The translations under genes and the position numbers were made by a program. The notes beneath the pieces are model-generated. The model saw nothing but the letters and a program-made list of their open reading frames with translations. It was not told the origin of the DNA and made no database searches. Source: JAVKDP01 sp040222185 (lineage in GTDB: Bacteria > Bacteroidota > Rhodothermia > Balneolales > Balneolaceae). From it: DNA of 62,002 nucleotides. Below, in pieces: positions 16,488 to 25,353 of the stretch (its first letter is position 1; each line of letters starts with the position of its first letter). The DNA is taken from NCBI GenBank assembly GCA_040222185.1, contig JAVKDP010000006.1:1-62002 (forward strand), in the 5' to 3' direction.

Positions 16488-18668
16488 ATGAGCTCTCCTG
16501 GAAAAAGTACTAAACCTATTTGGGTATATACTCTTATTGCTCTTTCCACTTTTGTGCTGGCAGTTCTGCTTTCTCTTCCAAGGTTTGCACAGTCTATTGA
16601 GTTTTCGATAAGGGATCAGTTTTTCGAAATACGAGGACCGCTTTCAGTAGAAGATTCCCCCATTGTTTTAGTAGCCATTAGTGAGCAGGCTGATTCAGAA
16701 ATTCCCGAGAAATGGCCCTGGCCAACCAGTGTTCATGCAAAGCTTGTAGAAAACCTGAACAGGGCAGGGGCTAAAGCAATCCTTTTTGATGTGCTTTTCT
16801 CTCAGCAAGACCCGTTTAACCCTCGAAATGATACTCTATTCGCAAACACTTTATCAAAATATGGCAATGTAGTATTAGCAGGGGATGTCGAAAAAGAAGT
16901 GCTAAGAGGGGTAGAAGAATTCAACCCGATTTTTCCGTTACCTATTCTAAGAGAAAAAAACCCTAACTCCATGGGCTTTGTAAGTACATTTCCATACTTA
17001 GATGGCTTTGTAAGAACTTATAACATTGGAAGAAGATACCAGGGAGAAGATTACTTCATGTTGGGGCTTGAAGGTTTGAAGTTGTATTCAAATATAAGCG
17101 ATGAAGATATTGATCAATTTGATTCAAATTTGAACTCGAACTCTAACTATCCCATTTTCAAGTTTGGGGAATATGAAATTGAAAGAGATAATCTGAATAG
17201 TTTTATAATCAATTTCTATGGCCCCGAAGGCATTTTCCCGACTATCTCTTATGAATTGGCTATTGATGATAGTTCCTATACCACAGTAAGTGAAGCAGAT
17301 GGATTTATAACCGATACATTCGAAGACCTCGAGTTTGGAGTTGGGCTGCTATACGATGAAATCTTTAAGGACAAGATTGTAATTGTAGGAGCAACAATGC
17401 CCACGCTACAGGATTTCCATGCCACACCTTTTGCAACGGCTGATTTGCCACGCCCTGGTTTTGAGATTCATGCACATGCCATCCAGACAATCCTGGATGG
17501 TACTTATATAACCCGCCAGGGAAATATCGGACGAATATTGATAATGCTTTCGATGGCATTTTTGATCGTATTCATTAACAGGTTCTTTGGTGCTGGTTGG
17601 GGTTTCGCATTAATGTTTGTACTTATGGGAGGGTACTATTTTATAGCCGTTCAGGTTTTTTTGATATCCAGCTTCTTTATACATGTTAGTGGTGTGTTAT
17701 TTGTCATTTTCTTTGGACAGGTTGGTACCGTAGGCTATGAATACATAAACGAGCAAAAAGAAAAGCGAAGAATAAAGGGAATGTTTTCATCCTACGTTTC
17801 TCCAACGCTTGTTGACCAAATGATAGAGTCAGGAGAGGAACCTAAATTAGGGGGAGAGGAAACTTACATATCTGCCTTTTTCAGTGATATTGTTTCATTC
17901 TCGACTTTTTCAGAGCAGCTTGAGCCAAAACAGTTGGTGTCGCTCATAAATGAGTACCTGACTGCAATGACCGATATCATCAATGAACAAGGTGGTACGC
18001 TGGATAAGTTTATCGGAGATGCTATTGTGGCCTTTTTTGGTGCTCCACTCTCATTGGAAGATCACGCACTAAGAGCTTGTGTTACATCCCAGATGATGGA
18101 GAAAAAACTGGCGGAACTCAGAGAAAAGTGGAAAGAAAATGGCTGGCCGGAAATTGTATGGAATATGCAACACCGTATGGGGATGAATACCGGAAACATG
18201 GTAACTGGCAATATGGGATCAGAAAGGCGGTTCAATTATACCATGATGGGTGATAATGTAAACCTCGCCGCCAGGTGTGAAAGCGGTGCAAAACAATATC
18301 ACGTTTTCACAATGGTGACAGAGTCAACCAAACTTGAAGCTGAAAAGCATGGAGATGATTGTGTATTCCGGCTCCTGGATAATATTGTTGTGAAAGGGCG
18401 TAGCCAACCAGTTAAAGTATACGAGGTTGCTGGCTTAAGGGCTGAAGCAACGGAAGAGAGATTGAAGTGCATTGAGTTATACGAAAATGGAATGAACGCA
18501 TATTTCGAACAGGAATGGGATGCAGCCATCAAGTTTTTTGAAGAGTCTCTTCCTCTGGAATTATACCCGGAAAACCCATCTCAATTATTTATTGACCGTT
18601 GTAAGTTAATGAAGCAAAACCCTCCAGCAAAAAACTGGGATGGCGTATTTGTGATGAAGAGTAAATAA
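16488..18668 (+). CDS. CHASE2-domain class III adenylate cyclase
   Basis: A 726-residue inner-membrane signalling enzyme. TM1 is at about 12-33, an extracytoplasmic CHASE2 domain at about 35-340, three further TM helices at about 347-425, and a class III cyclase domain at about 455-640. The catalytic residues are all present: metal-binding Asp467 (FSDIVSFS) and Asp511 (GDAIVAFFG), base-selecting Lys507 and Asp589, and transition-state Asn592 and Arg596 (NLAAR). Lys/Asp at the selector positions indicates ATP, hence cAMP production. The C-terminal tail (RCKLMKQNPPAKNWDGV) is typical of this cyclase group. It is the last gene of the operon with the FecR and barrel proteins. Confidence 0.93.
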   Translation: MSSPGKSTKPIWVYTLIALSTFVLAVLLSLPRFAQSIEFSIRDQFFEIRGPLSVEDSPIVLVAISEQADSEIPEKWPWPTSVHAKLVENLNRAGAKAILFDVLFSQQDPFNPRNDTLFANTLSKYGNVVLAGDVEKEVLRGVEEFNPIFPLPILREKNPNSMGFVSTFPYLDGFVRTYNIGRRYQGEDYFMLGLEGLKLYSNISDEDIDQFDSNLNSNSNYPIFKFGEYEIERDNLNSFIINFYGPEGIFPTISYELAIDDSSYTTVSEADGFITDTFEDLEFGVGLLYDEIFKDKIVIVGATMPTLQDFHATPFATADLPRPGFEIHAHAIQTILDGTYITRQGNIGRILIMLSMAFLIVFINRFFGAGWGFALMFVLMGGYYFIAVQVFLISSFFIHVSGVLFVIFFGQVGTVGYEYINEQKEKRRIKGMFSSYVSPTLVDQMIESGEEPKLGGEETYISAFFSDIVSFSTFSEQLEPKQLVSLINEYLTAMTDIINEQGGTLDKFIGDAIVAFFGAPLSLEDHALRACVTSQMMEKKLAELREKWKENGWPEIVWNMQHRMGMNTGNMVTGNMGSERRFNYTMMGDNVNLAARCESGAKQYHVFTMVTESTKLEAEKHGDDCVFRLLDNIVVKGRSQPVKVYEVAGLRAEATEERLKCIELYENGMNAYFEQEWDAAIKFFEESLPLELYPENPSQLFIDRCKLMKQNPPAKNWDGVFVMKSK

Positions 18669-18728
18669 AGAAATTCTATTCTAAATAAACTTGAGACTTG
18701 GTAGCCTTTACCCTTATCTTTAATGCCT

Positions 18729-18828
18729 TGGGTAAGTCCTATACAGTCAGCTCCCTTTTAACTCCGCCAGGGCAGGAATGCAGCAACGGTACATTGGTCG
18801 TAGCGGCGTGATATAGATCGCTTACCCA
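18729..18828 (+). ncRNA. ffs: Small signal recognition particle RNA (4.5S type)
   Basis: A roughly 100-base hairpin RNA. TGGGTAAG at 18729-18736 pairs with CTTACCCA at 18821-18828. The apical part reads CAGG-GCA-GGAA-TGC-AGCA (18769-18784 region): a GGAA tetraloop on a 3-bp stem with the symmetric internal loop CAGG/AGCA, the binding site for Ffh. It is directly followed by a T-run (18829-18834) acting as terminator. It is the RNA part of SRP, which targets membrane proteins to the Sec/YidC machinery. Confidence 0.92.
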
Positions 18829-18832
18829 TTTT

Positions 18833-19789
18833 TTATGTCCAGTGTTTTTGGATGTGATCAGCTATTTGATCTGCGTGCACCCTGGAGTTCTCTATAAATA
18901 ACTTACTTGTATCTAGCCCCCCGCATACTACTCCGGCTACATACATTCCTTTTCGGTTCGTTTCAAGTGAATCTTCTTTATGAACAGGCATGCATTTTTC
19001 ATCTTCGGTTAGTTCTATACCAAGCTTATCCATAAGAGGATAGTTGGGTTTATAACCTGTCATCGCCAGAACAAAGTCATTTGGAATTATTTTCTCACCT
19101 TCTGGGGTATCAAGAACGACTTCCTTGTCTCTGATTTCTATAAGTTCCGTATTAAAATATGCCTTGATGTCACCGAACTTTATCCTGTTTTCAATATCAG
19201 GTTTAACCCAATATTTCACAGTTGGTTTTATTTCTCCATACCTAACCGACATGGTTACATTAGCACCAGAGCGATAGCACTCCAGGGCAACATCAACGGC
19301 AGAGTTTCCAGCTCCAACAACCAACACATTTTGCCATGCATAGGCGTGTGGCTCGTCATAATAATGTTTTACCTTTGGTAGTTTTTCACCCGGAACTCCC
19401 ATCATGTTGGCTGAGCCATAAAATCCTGTGGCTACTACAATTTTAGAGGCCTGGTATTCTCCTTTATCGGTTGTGACTGTGAAATTACCGTCTTCACCGT
19501 TTACCGATTGTACCGTTTCGTATAGTTTGATTGGCAGTTTAAAACTTTCAGATACTCTGCGATAATATTCTAAGGCTTCGCTTCGGGTGGGTTTAGGGCC
19601 ATGTGAAATGAAGGGAACATCACCTATCTCAAGACGATCAGAAGTTGAAAAGAACGTCATATTAACTGGATAGTTAAATAACGAATTAACGAGACAGCCT
19701 TTTTCGATAATTAAAAATGGAATATTCTTTCTTTGTAGTTGAATGCCGGTTGCAAGCCCAATCGGACCCGCTCCAATAATAATTACCAT
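18833..19789 (-). CDS. ypdA: YpdA-type putative bacillithiol disulfide reductase
   Basis: A 318-residue flavoprotein with two dinucleotide folds: VIIIGAGPIGLATG at residues 2-15 for FAD and VLVVGAGNSAVDVALE at about 156-171 for NAD(P)H. The thioredoxin-reductase-like scaffold lacks a CxxC pair, and the sequence FNYPVNMTFFSTSDRLEIGDVPF is characteristic of the YpdA family, which reduces bacillithiol disulfide with NADPH in the cytoplasm. The bacillithiol synthesis genes bshA, bshB and bshC are not in the window. Its stop codon lies in the T-run that ends the convergent SRP RNA, so the two genes share the same terminal bases. Confidence 0.88.
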   Translation of the reverse strand: MVIIIGAGPIGLATGIQLQRKNIPFLIIEKGCLVNSLFNYPVNMTFFSTSDRLEIGDVPFISHGPKPTRSEALEYYRRVSESFKLPIKLYETVQSVNGEDGNFTVTTDKGEYQASKIVVATGFYGSANMMGVPGEKLPKVKHYYDEPHAYAWQNVLVVGAGNSAVDVALECYRSGANVTMSVRYGEIKPTVKYWVKPDIENRIKFGDIKAYFNTELIEIRDKEVVLDTPEGEKIIPNDFVLAMTGYKPNYPLMDKLGIELTEDEKCMPVHKEDSLETNRKGMYVAGVVCGGLDTSKLFIENSRVHADQIADHIQKHWT

Positions 19790-19837
19790 GTTCGAAATTT
19801 TAGTAAGTGAGATTTCATAGGCAAGATACGAATCGTT

Positions 19838-20761
19838 TTAATCTTTAAGCCAATCCAAAATGGTTCTATTCAGCCAACCCGGAGGCGAACTCATAAAGCC
19901 GACATGTCCTCCTTTATCTGTAAAGAGCGTTTCTATATTCGGATTTAATTCGATGTCTTCAAAAGGGGCATACTCAAGAGGGCATAAAGAGTCTTCCTTG
20001 CTGTGAATGATTAACAAAGGCCGCTGAACTGATTTATAGAATTGACCGGATGAACACCTGGTATAGTAATCATCAGCATCTTTGAAGCCATGTACAGGGG
20101 CTGTTACCTGGTCATCAAATTCATAAACTGTACTTCCTTTAAAAAGAGGAATGTCCGGGAATTTATCTCTTTTTTTGTCTGCCTTTTCGACCAATGTATT
20201 AATAAATCTCCTTTGGTATACTTTATTGAATCCCCTGTTCATATTCAGAGAACCCTTTCCAAGATCATAGGGAGGTGAAACAACAACAGCTCGTTGAACA
20301 AGGTGCTGGTCGCCTTCTTCTCCTAAAGATTTTACTAACGCATTGCCTCCAAGAGAAAACCCAACAGCGTAAATAGGTTTTCCCGGATAGTTATTATGTA
20401 TCCATTTGAATAATGTATCATAATCAGTTGTTGCTCCTGAATGATACATTCGCCTTTGAAGATTTGGCTTACTACCACATCCTCGGAAGTTGAGAGCAAC
20501 GGAAGAAAACCCAGCTTGCTTCAGGTTTACCATTAAATTCCTGATATAATGCCGGTCGCTGGAACCTTCAAGGCCATGAAAAAGGGCTACTATAGGAGAA
20601 TCATTGCCCAGGGAAACTACATCAATCTCCAGGAAATCATCGTCCGGAGTTGGTATCTCGATACGTTCAAATTCAATGGGCAGTACTTTATTAAATGAGG
20701 CTACCACGGTATGAACGTGAACATTAATCGCCCACCATTTGGATTTAAAGGGCTGGCTCAT
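19838..20761 (-). CDS. YheT-family alpha/beta hydrolase
   Basis: A 307-residue cytoplasmic alpha/beta hydrolase. The oxyanion region FHGLEGSSDRHYIRNL, NFRGCGS and the nucleophile elbow GFSLGGN with Ser136 match the YheT/EMB8 family; the acid and His follow in HSKEDSLCP and KGGHVGF. The substrate is unknown; members are assigned as esterases or acyl-transfer enzymes. It lies 48 bases upstream of ypdA and just downstream of the subtilisin gene (9 bases), all on the minus strand, so co-transcription is possible although no functional link is obvious. Confidence 0.85.
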   Translation of the reverse strand: MSQPFKSKWWAINVHVHTVVASFNKVLPIEFERIEIPTPDDDFLEIDVVSLGNDSPIVALFHGLEGSSDRHYIRNLMVNLKQAGFSSVALNFRGCGSKPNLQRRMYHSGATTDYDTLFKWIHNNYPGKPIYAVGFSLGGNALVKSLGEEGDQHLVQRAVVVSPPYDLGKGSLNMNRGFNKVYQRRFINTLVEKADKKRDKFPDIPLFKGSTVYEFDDQVTAPVHGFKDADDYYTRCSSGQFYKSVQRPLLIIHSKEDSLCPLEYAPFEDIELNPNIETLFTDKGGHVGFMSSPPGWLNRTILDWLKD

Positions 20762-20770
20762 CGATACACA

Positions 20771-23659
20771 CTATTTTAACAAAGTAAGCTTTATCACTTT
20801 TTGACTACCACCAGTATTAAGTGTGGCAAAGTAAAGTCCGCTGCTGAACTGGTCAAAGTTTACAGTGTATGCATGAATACCTGCTTGTAGTTCAGAGTTT
20901 ACTACTGTTCTCACTTTCTGACCCAATAGGTTGTAGATAGTAAGCTCTACCGCACCAGGATCATCCAGTGTAAATGAAATCGTAGTACTTGGATTAAAAG
21001 GATTCGGATAGTTTTGGAATATCTCAATTTCATCAGGGAATTCATTTTCGGTTCTGTCATTGAGCTCGCTTAGTTCAAACAGGTTGAGTGACCTTGCAGC
21101 ATTTATCTGATTTAGCAATTCCAGTTCTGTATCACCGAATGCATATACAAACCCTACAGAAATAGAAGAACGGGGTGGGATATAGTACGGGCCCGTTGCC
21201 ACCACAGCTGACACGTCTGCATTTGCTAATTCAGTATTGTTCTCACCAGCTTTAAGTGAGTTTCTTTTTTCAGCGTCTGAGAAACCGTCGTCTAGTCCAA
21301 ACCTGAATGAAGAAGTTCCTCCGCTAAAATTATTATCAATAGCCAGAACGCTGGATGTGTTTCCAAAAGAAGCAACGGCTACAAATGGGGAGCCTGTTTC
21401 CTCGGTCTCACGAATAATTAGGACGTCATTTTGCGCATCATATGTAGTGCTATTTCTGGCAAAATTCCCGATATCCCAATCATTAAAAACTCCGAAATAG
21501 GTGTCAGAAAGGGAATATGAATTTGATGTATTTGTGATGACGTAATTCAAAATTATGGCATTCGAAGTGGCCGCATCATTGAAAGCGTAAGTGTTTAAAG
21601 TAACTTGAGCATTATCCAGCGTAGTAATTTTTTTAGGAGCAAAAGTCGCACTACCATCACCTGCTGAAGTAGCGTCCAAAGAAGTTACCTTGTAGGATGA
21701 AATAGGAAGGAAGTCATTATCAGTTCTCCCGGAAAGAGAACGAACCGAATTCGCAATTTTCTTATTAGCCTCCAGGATAATTCCACCTTCGAATAATACA
21801 TTGTCTTCCGAAAAATTAGCTGTTTGATGATCTGGTATAAAACCAATTCCGCCTACACCGGCAGAGGCATCGAAAAAGCCTATTTTTCCGGTAGGAGTGA
21901 AGGAGACAGCCAAATCATTGGCCCTGGAAATATCGAACTGTAAATCATCGAATGTGAGAATCTCGAAATTATTATAAGTAGAGGATGTCCCGACAAATTT
22001 TACAACAATCTCAGCGCTTAATGTCTCAAGTATATCTTCAGTAGTTGAAACGGGGATTTCAACAATCCTGGTTTCATCTGTTGCAATTGAAGCCACCGGA
22101 AAGGCATCGCTGCTAAAGCTTACCCCGTCAGACAGGCTCTCAACGGAAACCGAAATGGGACCTGACTCACCACCATAATTGGTGAGATGCATTTTAACAA
22201 TTCCATCTTCCCCTATCCCCAAAGTTTCACCAAAAGAGTTGAGGTACTCCGTAGTATCAATTTGAATACCGGGTTGAGGTGTATTAACAGCCAGATAAGC
22301 ATCAATATAACCCGTGCCCAGCTTATACCTAAAGCTTGCAGGGTTCGCATTTTCCATCGTAACAGATGAAGCGCGGATTTGGTTTTTGATTCGTTCCGGG
22401 CTCCAGGTAGGATATCTTTCCTTTATTAACGCTGCAAGTCCGGCTACTGCAGGAGAGGCCATTGAGGTTCCACCGTAGGTAGCATAACCATTCGATCCCA
22501 TTCCATTTGAACTATTAATAACACCGGTAGCAAACACATCTACAGTAAACCCGAAGTTTGAAAAACCTGATATTTGTCCTCCTAGATCTACAGATCCCAC
22601 GGAAAGTACATTTCTATAACTGGATGGGTAGTGGTTTTCATCGCTGGTATCGTTTCCTGATGCTGCAACAATCAGAATTCCCGCTTCATTGGCCATATTG
22701 ACTACTTCTTCGCCAAAAGCTGAAAAATTAGTTCCACCCCAGCTGCAATTGATGATATCAGCACCATTTACCATGGAATAAAGAATGGCATCATAACCAA
22801 AACCAATAGATCGGGACTCATTTCCAGCTGTAGCTGGGTTGTCCGGCGCTCCACCGGCTTTTACTGCCATATAACGTGCATTATAACCTGTCCCGGCAAG
22901 TCCTTTATTATTATTCGGTGTTGCTGTAGCAATCCCTGCAACATGGGTTCCATGATCATTATTACCAGCAAAGGGGTCATTATCCTGGGTCATGGTGGCT
23001 GCGGTATACCCAGATTCCCAAAAATCCCATCCCAGAAAATCATCTACAAATCCATTACGATCTTCATCGATTCCGTTATTTGGTATTTCAGCAGTATTTA
23101 CCCAGTGCTTATCCTGTAAATCCTCGTGACCATAGTTCACGCCGCTGTCTACAATTGAGATTATAATATCAGAAGAACTTTGACTTACATCCCAGGCCGA
23201 ATTGAATCTGTGAAAAGTAATAAAGTTGTTTTTAATAGGATCAACAGTGGTTTCGGCTGTGTAGTAGAGATATCTCGGTTCGGCATACTCTATGCCCGGA
23301 AGGTTTGAGATTTTAGCGGCTAGCACTTTGGCATCTATTTGGGCATCAAAACTAGCGGTGTAAATTTTTCTGAGTTCATCAGTTGCAATACCCGGAACTA
23401 CCTTGCCTTTTGCACGCATGTTATCTTTGAAAGCCAGTTCTGCCTCAGCCGTAAAAACCGGACGTGTTGTTTGAATACCAAATTCATTGAAAATTGAAGA
23501 CGAAGCTATAGACTTATTTTTGTATTCTGTCGCATCCTGTATCGTCTTAAACTTTATGATGAGTGTATTGTCCAGGTACTGTTTCTCAGTAGTTTGAGCC
23601 TGAGTGGGAACGGTTGTGATGAATAATAGAAGAGTAAAAAGGGAAAAGAATAATTTCAT
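20771..23659 (-). CDS. Secreted subtilisin-like (S8) serine protease with C-terminal sorting domain
   Basis: A 962-residue exported protease. A signal peptide (about 1-21) is followed by an inhibitor-like prodomain (about 28-135), then the S8 catalytic domain with Asp171 (VDSGV), His236 (HGTHVAG) and Ser399 (GTSMASP). Residues about 450-870 are beta-rich extension domains. The last 80 residues open with NYPNPFNPST and continue as a small beta domain with LGQKVRTVV and SGLYFATL, the sorting domain linked to type IX-like secretion and surface attachment. It degrades proteins outside the cell. The gene is divergent from the ppx/gppA-HD gene with only about 50 bases between. Confidence 0.94.
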   Translation of the reverse strand: MKLFFSLFTLLLFITTVPTQAQTTEKQYLDNTLIIKFKTIQDATEYKNKSIASSSIFNEFGIQTTRPVFTAEAELAFKDNMRAKGKVVPGIATDELRKIYTASFDAQIDAKVLAAKISNLPGIEYAEPRYLYYTAETTVDPIKNNFITFHRFNSAWDVSQSSSDIIISIVDSGVNYGHEDLQDKHWVNTAEIPNNGIDEDRNGFVDDFLGWDFWESGYTAATMTQDNDPFAGNNDHGTHVAGIATATPNNNKGLAGTGYNARYMAVKAGGAPDNPATAGNESRSIGFGYDAILYSMVNGADIINCSWGGTNFSAFGEEVVNMANEAGILIVAASGNDTSDENHYPSSYRNVLSVGSVDLGGQISGFSNFGFTVDVFATGVINSSNGMGSNGYATYGGTSMASPAVAGLAALIKERYPTWSPERIKNQIRASSVTMENANPASFRYKLGTGYIDAYLAVNTPQPGIQIDTTEYLNSFGETLGIGEDGIVKMHLTNYGGESGPISVSVESLSDGVSFSSDAFPVASIATDETRIVEIPVSTTEDILETLSAEIVVKFVGTSSTYNNFEILTFDDLQFDISRANDLAVSFTPTGKIGFFDASAGVGGIGFIPDHQTANFSEDNVLFEGGIILEANKKIANSVRSLSGRTDNDFLPISSYKVTSLDATSAGDGSATFAPKKITTLDNAQVTLNTYAFNDAATSNAIILNYVITNTSNSYSLSDTYFGVFNDWDIGNFARNSTTYDAQNDVLIIRETEETGSPFVAVASFGNTSSVLAIDNNFSGGTSSFRFGLDDGFSDAEKRNSLKAGENNTELANADVSAVVATGPYYIPPRSSISVGFVYAFGDTELELLNQINAARSLNLFELSELNDRTENEFPDEIEIFQNYPNPFNPSTTISFTLDDPGAVELTIYNLLGQKVRTVVNSELQAGIHAYTVNFDQFSSGLYFATLNTGGSQKVIKLTLLK

Positions 23660-23709
23660 TTGAAAACTGCTAATTCGATTTCGATAAATAATTTATAAGT
23701 AATAATACA

Positions 23710-25287
23710 GTGGCACAAATTGAGCACCTAAATAATACAACAATCGCTATTAAAAGTATTGCTGCTATAGATTTAGGAACGAACTCCTTCCATGCAGTTA
23801 TTGTGGACATTTTTTCGGATGGAAGCTTCCGGCAAGTTGATGATTTGAAAGAAATGGTTGAGTTGGCGAAAGGCGGGTTGGGCAAGAGGTTGGCCGAGCC
23901 TGCATTTGAGCGAGGCATTGAAGCACTGAGAAAAATAAAAGTGCTCTCAGAAAGCTATGGGGCAGAACGAATTCTGGCTTATGCTACAAGTGCAATAAGG
24001 GAAGCAGAAAACGGCGGAGAGTTCATACAAAAGAGCATTGATGAATTGGGGATTAAAATCAATGCTATTCCCGGTTCAATGGAAGCTGAATTAATAGGAT
24101 ATGCAGTTCAACATGGTATTCGGTTGGATGAAAAACCAGTTTTGATGGTCGATATCGGCGGGGGTAGCGTTGAGTTTATCCTTGGAAATAATGAAGAGTT
24201 TTTCTTTTTGACGAGCAGGAAGATTGGTGTTTCCAGGATGACTGATATTTTCAAACCCAAAGATCCAATTACCAGGGAAGATATTGTAAAGCTGGAGGCT
24301 CATTATGAAGAGGAGCTAAGTGGAGTAGCAAAAGCATTATCTGAGAAAAATACCGATACAATTATCGGTTCTTCCGGAACTATGCAGAATATTGCCCTTA
24401 TGATTGCAGCAAGGAAAAAACTTCCGGTTAACATCACATTGAATGAATTAGAATTTAGTGCTGAAGACTTCTTTGAGTTTTATGATGAATTTATCCTGCT
24501 AAATGAGGAAAAGAGAACAAAGATATCTGGACTTGATTTGAAGCGGGTTGGATTTATCAATACTGGTGTTGTATTGGTAAACCTGTTAATCCGAAAATTT
24601 GACATCAAAAAAGTAAGGATATCTGTTCAGGCATTGAGGGAAGGCATAATCATACGTTATGCAAAAAAAGAGATGAAAGGGTTATCGTTATCTGAACAAA
24701 TTGCTGATCCGCGCAGAAGAAGTGTATTTGAATTACTCAGAAAATGCCAATGGCATGAATCCCATTCAACACATGTGGCAAATCTCAGTTTAATCCTTTT
24801 TGATAAGTTAAAAGAAGAATTAAGCCTGGAGGATGAAGACCGGGAGTTGTTAGAATATGCTGCCTATATGCACGACATAGGATATTATATTGCTCACTCA
24901 GCACACCATAAACATGCACTATATATAATCCGAAATGCAGAGTTAAAAGGTTTTCGCCAAGAAGAAATTGAAATAATGGCTAATGTGGCAAGGTATCATA
25001 GGCGATCCACACCAAAACAAAGGCACTCTGAGTATTGGAAACTTAACGAAGGGCTGCGTTCAAGAATCCGTAAGCTTTCCGGGATTTTAAGAGTAGCGGA
25101 CGGCCTGGACAGAAGCCACTTCCAGAATGTTCAAAAGCTAACCGTTGAATCTACAAGCAAAGAGCTCATTTTAGGTATCGAGACTATTGATGAACCCCAC
25201 CTGGAAATGTGGGGAGCCATGAGGAAATCGCTGCTTCTAGAAGAAGTTACCGGGAAGAAACTGGTGATTCGGAAAGTAGAACTATAA
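23710..25287 (+). CDS. Ppx/GppA phosphatase fused to an HD domain
   Basis: A 525-residue cytoplasmic enzyme of the exopolyphosphatase / guanosine pentaphosphate phosphohydrolase family. The N-terminal ASKHA domain has AAIDLGTNSFHAVIVD (about 18-33), the second phosphate loop VDIGGGSVEFIL (about 147-158) and GSSGTMQN (about 221). A C-terminal HD domain (about 335-525) has HD at 388-389 and further His residues (HHKH). The enzyme probably degrades polyphosphate and/or pppGpp; which one is not decidable here. The start is a GTG at 23710, chosen because it gives the family N-terminus; no clear ribosome site precedes it. Confidence 0.88.
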   Translation: MAQIEHLNNTTIAIKSIAAIDLGTNSFHAVIVDIFSDGSFRQVDDLKEMVELAKGGLGKRLAEPAFERGIEALRKIKVLSESYGAERILAYATSAIREAENGGEFIQKSIDELGIKINAIPGSMEAELIGYAVQHGIRLDEKPVLMVDIGGGSVEFILGNNEEFFFLTSRKIGVSRMTDIFKPKDPITREDIVKLEAHYEEELSGVAKALSEKNTDTIIGSSGTMQNIALMIAARKKLPVNITLNELEFSAEDFFEFYDEFILLNEEKRTKISGLDLKRVGFINTGVVLVNLLIRKFDIKKVRISVQALREGIIIRYAKKEMKGLSLSEQIADPRRRSVFELLRKCQWHESHSTHVANLSLILFDKLKEELSLEDEDRELLEYAAYMHDIGYYIAHSAHHKHALYIIRNAELKGFRQEEIEIMANVARYHRRSTPKQRHSEYWKLNEGLRSRIRKLSGILRVADGLDRSHFQNVQKLTVESTSKELILGIETIDEPHLEMWGAMRKSLLLEEVTGKKLVIRKVEL

Positions 25288-25353
25288 TGATATCCTTTAT
25301 ATTAAATTAACAAAAATAGCTTATCTAGATAAAAGGCATCAGAAAAGTTTGCT

